From the NCBI GenBank assembly GCA_002784365.1, contig PFKY01000064.1, positions 1,623-10,575 on the forward strand: 8,953 bases of DNA, in the 5' to 3' direction. Positions 5,987-8,953 of the stretch are shown piece by piece. Under the pieces are notes generated by a model. The model did no database searches and was not told the DNA's origin. It saw nothing but the letters and a program-made list of their open reading frames with translations. Origin of the DNA: Candidatus Wolfebacteria bacterium CG_4_10_14_0_8_um_filter_39_64 (GTDB taxonomy: Bacteria > Patescibacteriota > Minisyncoccia > UBA6257 > UBA9933). A program made the translations under genes and the position numbers. The stretch's first letter is position 1; the number at the start of each line of letters is the position of its first letter.

Positions 5987-6088
5987 AGTGAGTGCGAGTT
6001 TTCCTTATCGCCAATTCGCAAGAAGCGGCGAAATCTAAGGAAAATTCATCCAGTCCCCTCCGACTTCGGTCGGAGGGGTTTTGGTTTT
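5987..6088 (+). ncRNA. Unidentified ~100-nt structured small RNA
   Basis: A self-contained transcription unit: a consensus promoter ends at 5980 and an intrinsic terminator begins at 6055. There is no ATG between them. The body folds into one long hairpin. TTTTCCTTA (5999-6007) pairs with TAAGGAAAA (6036-6044), then CGCC (6009-6012) with GGCG (6027-6030), then TTC/GAA, capped by a GCAA tetraloop (6018-6021) of the GNRA type. The first nine bases, AGTGAGTGC, are unpaired in this fold. I compared it by eye with SRP RNA, 6S RNA, tmRNA and RNase P RNA and could not match their conserved blocks. Its place between a restriction-modification pair and the S10 operon gives no firm clue to function. 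Confidence 0.6.
6055..6088 (+). terminator. Strong intrinsic terminator of the small RNA
   Basis: Perfect 10-bp stem, CCCCTCCGAC (6055-6064) with GTCGGAGGGG (6069-6078), closed by the extra-stable C(TTCG)G tetraloop. It is followed by TTTTGGTTTT. This is the clearest terminator in the window. Confidence 0.92.
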
Positions 6089-6095
6089 ATGAAAG

Positions 6096-6124
6096 TTGCG
6101 CATTTTCAATATGTTTGTTATAAT
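6096..6124 (+). promoter_or_regulatory. Promoter-like site upstream of the 21-bp-arm hairpin
   Basis: A perfect TATAAT (6119-6124) sits 17 bases after TTGCGC (6096-6101), a weak -35. Transcription from about 6131 would place the 6160-6238 hairpin in the 5' part of an RNA with no obvious end before the rplC leader. Confidence 0.45.
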
Positions 6125-6159
6125 TATTTGGGCAGTAGGTTTAATCTGTATAACAAGCG

Positions 6160-6238
6160 GGCGTTTTATCGGGCGGCGAGAAGAGCACTCACTAAGCAAA
6201 AAAACTGGAGGTCACCACTTGCCGCCCGATAAAACGCC
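6160..6238. repeat. Long inverted repeat, 18-bp perfect core arms
   Basis: Bases 6160-6177 are the exact reverse complement of 6221-6238 (outer ends GGCGTTTTAT and ATAAAACGCC). Three more pairs, one of them G-T, bring the arms to 21. The 37-base loop (6181-6217) contains GCACTCACT, a run of seven A and a Shine-Dalgarno-like GGAGGT (6207-6212). No T-run follows, so it is not an intrinsic terminator. It may be a structured RNA or a miniature inverted-repeat element. Confidence 0.8.
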
Positions 6239-6251
6239 ACTAGCCCCTTAG

Positions 6252-6280
6252 TTGACATAGATTCTACCATTTGTTATTAT
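6252..6280 (+). promoter_or_regulatory. Promoter for the rplC-rplD-rplW-rplB block
   Basis: Perfect TTGACA (6252-6257), 17-base spacer, TATTAT (6275-6280, 5 of 6). Predicted start is about 6287, giving a ~117-nt leader before rplC. It restores transcription to the part of the S10 operon cut off from rpsJ. Confidence 0.75.
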
Positions 6281-6287
6281 TTAAAGG

Positions 6288-6317
6288 CCTGAAATAAAAT
6301 GTTAATATTTATTTCGG
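6288..6317 (+). promoter_or_regulatory. 5' hairpin of the rplC leader
   Basis: CC-T-GAAATAAA (6288-6298) pairs with TTTATTTC-GG (6308-6317), 10 pairs with one bulged T and a 9-base loop. It lies at the very start of the predicted leader RNA, where it could protect the 5' end or bind a regulator. Confidence 0.45.
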
Positions 6318-6343
6318 AATAAAATTTATTACAGATTAAAAGA

Positions 6344-6393
6344 TTTAGCCAATCAAAATTAAAAATAGCCGGCTAAGTCTGGCTGTTTTTTTT
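6344..6393 (+). promoter_or_regulatory. Attenuator-like terminator with competing fold before rplC
   Basis: The terminator form pairs AGCCGG (6367-6372) with CTGGCT (6379-6384), including one G-T pair, followed by G and eight T residues (6386-6393). The competing form pairs TTAGCC (6345-6350) exactly with GGCTAA (6371-6376), which uses up the terminator's GG and loop. The two cannot coexist. The terminator ends 10 bases before the rplC start, so it most likely controls entry into the ribosomal genes. S10 operon attenuation by L4 is known in E. coli; whether that applies here is inference. Confidence 0.6.
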
Positions 6394-6403
6394 GAAAATT
6401 AAG

Positions 6404-7024
6404 ATGGCATTCATTTTAGGTAAAAAACTAAAAATGTCGCAGATTTGGAAAGACGACAAAATTATCCCTGTGACCTTGGTTCAGGCTGGACCGATAACTA
6501 TTACCCAAACCAGAACAAAAGAAAAAGACGGCTATGAAGCGGTTCAGGTGGGTTTTGAGCCGACAAAAAAAACATTGAACAAGCCGACAAAAGGCCATTT
6601 AAAAGATTTGGGAAATTTCAGGTATCTGAGAGAATTTAGGATTAGCGACAAGGAGCAAGCGACAAGCGACAAGGAATATAAAATTGGCGATGTTTTGGAC
6701 GTAAGTCAATTCCAGGAAGGCAACAAAGTGAAAGTCAACGGTTTAAACAAGGGTCGGGGTTTTCAGGGGGTGGTTAAGCGCCATGGTTTTCACGGCGGCC
6801 CAAAAACTCACGGTCAGAAAGACAAATTTCGCGCTCCGGGTTCAATCGGCGCCACTGCTCCCCAACGCGTGATGCCGCACAGAAAAATGGCCGGCCGAAT
6901 GGGACAGGAACGAATAACCATAAAAAATTTGGAAATAGCGGGAATCGATAAAGAAAAAAATATTTTGATGCTAAAAGGCGCGCTGCCGGGAATGAAAGGA
7001 ACATTACTTGAAATAAGGGGATAG
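6404..7024 (+). CDS. rplC: 50S ribosomal protein L3
   Basis: Early-assembly 23S rRNA-binding protein whose long loop reaches toward the peptidyl transferase centre. Seen: the N-terminal MAFILGKKLKMSQIW, the core KGRGFQGVVKRHGFHGG (residues 116-132), GSIGATAPQRVMPHRKMAGRMG (147-167, in two parts) and the closing NILMLKGALPGMKG. Start chosen at ATG 6404. A TTG at 6392 in the same frame would add four residues, but it lies in the T-run of the leader terminator. Length 206 is normal. Odd: residues 81-91, SDKEQATSDKE, are encoded by a short direct repeat. The TAG stop is the first triplet of the next spacer's repeat array. First gene of the resumed S10 operon; no Shine-Dalgarno. Confidence 0.97.
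   Translation: MAFILGKKLKMSQIWKDDKIIPVTLVQAGPITITQTRTKEKDGYEAVQVGFEPTKKTLNKPTKGHLKDLGNFRYLREFRISDKEQATSDKEYKIGDVLDVSQFQEGNKVKVNGLNKGRGFQGVVKRHGFHGGPKTHGQKDKFRAPGSIGATAPQRVMPHRKMAGRMGQERITIKNLEIAGIDKEKNILMLKGALPGMKGTLLEIRG
6644..6674 (+). repeat. Short heptad repeat inside rplC
   Basis: AGCGACA occurs at 6644, 6658 and 6665, the last two in direct tandem, and AGCGACAAGG occurs twice (6644-6653 and 6665-6674). In frame it encodes the charged SDKEQATSDKE segment of L3. It appears to be a low-complexity insertion in a surface-exposed or tolerant part of the protein. Confidence 0.7.
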
Positions 7025-7091
7025 AATTTAGAATATAGAATATAGGGAAATTCTAATATCCCTAAATCCTAAATCCTAAATTCCAAATTCT
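7022..7091. repeat. Heptad-repeat array between rplC and rplD
   Basis: The left part repeats TAGAATT/TAGAATA, starting with the rplC stop codon itself. The right part repeats CCTAAAT and degenerates into CCAAATTCT directly before the rplD ATG at 7092. TAGGGA (7043-7048) and TCCCTA (7059-7064) form the inner stem of a hairpin. Same family as the array before tuf. Confidence 0.85.
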
Positions 7092-7727
7092 ATGACAGTA
7101 GACGTTTATAATCAAAAAAATCAAAAAGTAGGTGAGGCTGAATTACCCGACACGATATTTGCTGTCAAATGGAATCCCGATTTGGTTCATCAGGTTTTGA
7201 CGGCTCAGTCAGCTAATCACCGGGTTCCATTTGCTCATGCTAAGGGCCGCGGTGAAGTTCGCGGTGGCGGCAAAAAACCCTGGCGTCAAAAAGGCACCGG
7301 CCGGGCCAGGCATGGTTCAATCCGTTCGCCTTTATGGAAGGGAGGCGGCGTCACTTTCGGTCCGAATAAAGAAAGAATATTTGCCAAAAAAATTAACAAA
7401 AAAATGAAGCGCTTGGCAATTTTCAGCGTTCTCTCCAAAAAAATAAAGGATAATGAACTGAAAGTGATTGATAAATTTAATACGGAAATAAAAAAGACCA
7501 AAGAATGGGGAAAAATTTTAAAGAACATAGTGGATTTAAAATCATCGGCCCTGTTAATTCCCGCTGCCGGCGGAAAGAATATCCATCAGTTGATTGCCAA
7601 CATAAAAAACGTTGAAGCTATCAGCCCCTATTCCTTGAATGTCCGTGATTTACTTAAATACAAAAATATTATTTTGGAAAAAGAAACAATCAAAGAAATA
7701 GAGAAACATTACAAGACTTCGTCTTAA
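7092..7727 (+). CDS. rplD: 50S ribosomal protein L4
   Basis: Assembly protein of the large subunit that lines the exit tunnel. In E. coli it also represses the S10 operon by acting on the leader RNA. The extended internal loop is unmistakable: KGRGEVRGGGKKPWRQKGTG (residues 51-70), then RARHGSIRSPLWKGGGVTFGP (71-91). The C-terminal globular part ends in AISPYSLNVRDLLKYKNIIL. Length 211 is typical. The ATG immediately follows the heptad array and has no Shine-Dalgarno. With the terminator/anti-terminator leader upstream of rplC, L4 is the natural first candidate for an autoregulator, but nothing here proves it. Confidence 0.97.
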   Translation: MTVDVYNQKNQKVGEAELPDTIFAVKWNPDLVHQVLTAQSANHRVPFAHAKGRGEVRGGGKKPWRQKGTGRARHGSIRSPLWKGGGVTFGPNKERIFAKKINKKMKRLAIFSVLSKKIKDNELKVIDKFNTEIKKTKEWGKILKNIVDLKSSALLIPAAGGKNIHQLIANIKNVEAISPYSLNVRDLLKYKNIILEKETIKEIEKHYKTSS

Positions 7728-7800
7728 TTCAGAATTCAAAATGCAGAATGCAGAATTACAATATTAATTAATCCTAAATTCTTAATTCTGAATTCTAAAT
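7726..7800. repeat. Degenerate repeat/inverted repeat between rplD and rplW
   Basis: AATTCAGAATT (7726-7736, overlapping the rplD stop) is the exact reverse complement of AATTCTGAATT (7784-7794). Between them are GCAGAAT heptads (7743-7756) and a single CCTAAAT-like unit. After 7800 comes AGCGAGCGAAGCGAAC, a run of AGCGA-type units, then the rplW start. It is a diverged member of the same spacer family as 1741 and 7022. Confidence 0.7.
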
Positions 7801-7822
7801 TAGCGAGCGAAGCGAACTATGT

Positions 7823-8155
7823 ATGGATATTTTAAATAAATCAAAAAAAGAAAAAAAGGCAGAAGTTCAACAACGCAAACCCACATTATTGGTAAAACAA
7901 CCATGGATTACAGAAAGAGCCAGTGATTTATCCGGTCTCGGAAAGTATATTTTTATCGTTGATAAAAAAACCAACAAATCGGAAGCAAAAAAAGCAATTG
8001 AATCAATTTACGGAGTAAAAGTAAAAGCCGTAAATATCATTAATATCAAAGGCAAGGCAAAAAGATTGGGTCGGAGCCTTGGCCGAACCTCAGCCTATAA
8101 AAAAGCCATTGTGACGTTAAGGGAAGGCCAAAAGATTGATATTATACCGACATAA
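7823..8155 (+). CDS. rplW: 50S ribosomal protein L23
   Basis: Exit-tunnel rim protein that docks trigger factor and the signal recognition particle. The core is seen from LLVKQPWITERASDLSGLGKYIF (residues ~22-44, in two parts) through NKSEAKKAIESIYGVKVKAVN (51-71) to the basic loop GKAKRLGRSLGRTSAYKKAIV (77-97) and LREGQKIDI. A Lys-rich N-terminal extension (NKSKKEKKAEVQQRK) brings it to 110 residues, slightly longer than the usual ~95-100. The ATG at 7823 is used; an ATG at 7819 is out of frame. rplB starts 3 bases after the stop. Confidence 0.96.
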   Translation: MDILNKSKKEKKAEVQQRKPTLLVKQPWITERASDLSGLGKYIFIVDKKTNKSEAKKAIESIYGVKVKAVNIINIKGKAKRLGRSLGRTSAYKKAIVTLREGQKIDIIPT

Positions 8156-8158
8156 TAA

Positions 8159-8953
8159 ATGAAATATTATAAGCCCACAAGTCCATCACGCAGAAAAATG
8201 ACCAGCGTTGACTACGGTATTTTAAGCGCGGTTGAACCGCTGAAGAAATTAATCAAAAGATTGCCAAATCATTCGGGCAGGAGCAGTCAGGGCCGGATTA
8301 CTATAAGACATCAGGGCGGAGGAGCTAAAAAACTCTACCGAATAATCGATTTTAAACAGGACAAATTGGATATTCCGGCAAAAATAGAAACCATAGAGTA
8401 CGACCCTTATCGGACCGCTTTTATTACCCGGGTTCTTTATAAAGACGGCGAGCGGCGTTATGTTTTGGCTTCAAAAAATATGGAAGTCGGAAGCGAAATT
8501 ATTGCCTCGGAAAACGCCCCTTTGAAAGAAGGCAACAGATTAAAATTAAAAAACATCCCCGTGGGTTATTTGGTGTATAATGTAGAGTTAAACAAGGGCA
8601 AAGGGGGGCAGCTGGCGAGAAGCGCGGGTTCTTACGCCGAAGTTCTGGCGCAAGAAAACGGTTTTGTGAATTTAAAATTTTCTTCGGGTGAAATAAGAAA
8701 AGTGCCTTGGGATAATTTTGCCTCTTTGGGCCAAGTCTCCAATTCTGAACATAATTTAGTAGTGATTGGTAAGGCTGGTCGCTCGCGTCACTTGGGTATT
8801 CGGCCGACAGTTCGGGGTTCGGCAATGAATCCGTGCGACCACCCCTACGGCGGCGGCGAAGGAAGAGCTCTTCGCGGCACAAAACGTCCAAAGACAAAAT
8901 GGGGCAAAGTTACGGGCGGCCGAAAAACCAGAAGAAAAAAGAAATGGTCAAAT
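8159..8953 (+). CDS. rplB: 50S ribosomal protein L2, 3' end cut by the window
   Basis: Core large-subunit protein needed for subunit joining and linked to peptidyl transfer. 265 codons are present and open to the last base; the family is ~273-277 residues, so only a few are missing. Seen: MKYYKPTSPSRRKMTS at the start, SQGRITIRHQGGGAKKLYR (residues 43-61), the IDFK strand, YDPYRTAFIT (81-90), the GGQLARSAGSYAEVLA block (149-164) and the C-terminal MNPCDHPYGGGEGRALRG (223-240). The Asp-His pair (D227-H228) corresponding to the functionally important His229 region of E. coli L2 is kept, but the following DHPH motif reads DHPY. Starts at TAATAA-ATG after rplW, in normal S10 order. No Shine-Dalgarno. 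Confidence 0.97.
   Translation, partial: MKYYKPTSPSRRKMTSVDYGILSAVEPLKKLIKRLPNHSGRSSQGRITIRHQGGGAKKLYRIIDFKQDKLDIPAKIETIEYDPYRTAFITRVLYKDGERRYVLASKNMEVGSEIIASENAPLKEGNRLKLKNIPVGYLVYNVELNKGKGGQLARSAGSYAEVLAQENGFVNLKFSSGEIRKVPWDNFASLGQVSNSEHNLVVIGKAGRSRHLGIRPTVRGSAMNPCDHPYGGGEGRALRGTKRPKTKWGKVTGGRKTRRKKKWSN

Noticed and set aside
5987..6088. Signal recognition particle RNA
   Set aside because: The GNRA-capped hairpin is suggestive, but the conserved asymmetric and symmetric loop bases (CAGG and AGCAG blocks) are missing.
5951..6232. 93-codon open frame on the + strand starting at TTG
   Set aside because: Its start is the -35 box of a promoter, and it runs straight through a perfect intrinsic terminator and one arm of a long hairpin. 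The composition is not protein-like and no family is recognised.
6131..6250. 6S RNA, tmRNA or RNase P RNA
   Set aside because: No 6S-like central bubble with closing stems, no tmRNA ends or tag frame, and no conserved RNase P core could be found.
6392..6403. TTG start that would lengthen L3 by four residues
   Set aside because: It lies inside the T-run of the leader terminator. ATG 6404 gives the usual L3 beginning.
8499..8897. 132-codon open frame on the minus strand, and similar minus-strand frames in tuf, rpoA-rplQ and the methyltransferase
   Set aside because: Shadows of highly conserved + strand genes, with no recognisable protein and no start signals.
1..8953. Absence of TGA stops as a sign of UGA recoding
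   Set aside because: No in-frame TGA occurs inside any gene, and ten stops (8 TAA, 2 TAG) are too few in an AT-rich genome to infer a changed code.

Overview
The window looks like a piece of a small, fairly AT-rich bacterial chromosome, most likely from the Patescibacteria (candidate phyla radiation). This is inferred from protein style and layout: an RNA polymerase alpha subunit without a C-terminal domain, compact ribosomal proteins, almost no Shine-Dalgarno sequences, and 7-bp repeats packed into ribosomal operon spacers. No rRNA, tRNA or CRISPR array was seen. All genes with support lie on the + strand, apart from one doubtful 19-codon minus-strand ORF. Of ten complete genes, eight end in TAA and two in TAG.

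Layout. Positions 1-1671 hold the end of the alpha operon: rpsD (5' end outside the window), rpoA and rplQ. After a spacer with a promoter-like site and a heptad-repeat array come tuf and rpsJ (1825-3379). Positions 3380-3637 contain two stem-loop terminators, and the MTase promoter is folded into the second. Positions 3638-5628 encode an apparent type II restriction-modification pair: an alpha-order N4/N6 DNA methyltransferase and a TdeIII/MjaII-like endonuclease. Positions 5629-6403 are about 775 bases without a convincing protein gene but dense in signals: near-consensus and consensus DnaA boxes, three promoter-like sites, a discrete ~100-nt RNA unit with its own promoter and terminator, a 21-bp-arm hairpin, then the rplC promoter and an attenuator-like leader. 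Positions 6404-8953 resume the S10 operon with rplC, rplD, rplW and rplB (3' end outside the window).

How it fits together. rpsJ and rplC are neighbours in the S10 operon of most bacteria. Here they are separated by the restriction-modification pair and the RNA-rich spacer. The inserted block is insulated by terminators behind rpsJ and by a fresh promoter plus regulatory leader in front of rplC. The methyltransferase promoter places the probable +1 on its own ATG, so its mRNA is probably leaderless. The most original material is the RNA-rich segment 5937-6393: a palindrome over a promoter, a small RNA whose predicted 5' end is complementary to the loop of the next hairpin, and a terminator/anti-terminator pair ahead of the ribosomal genes. 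These are sequence-level predictions without expression data.
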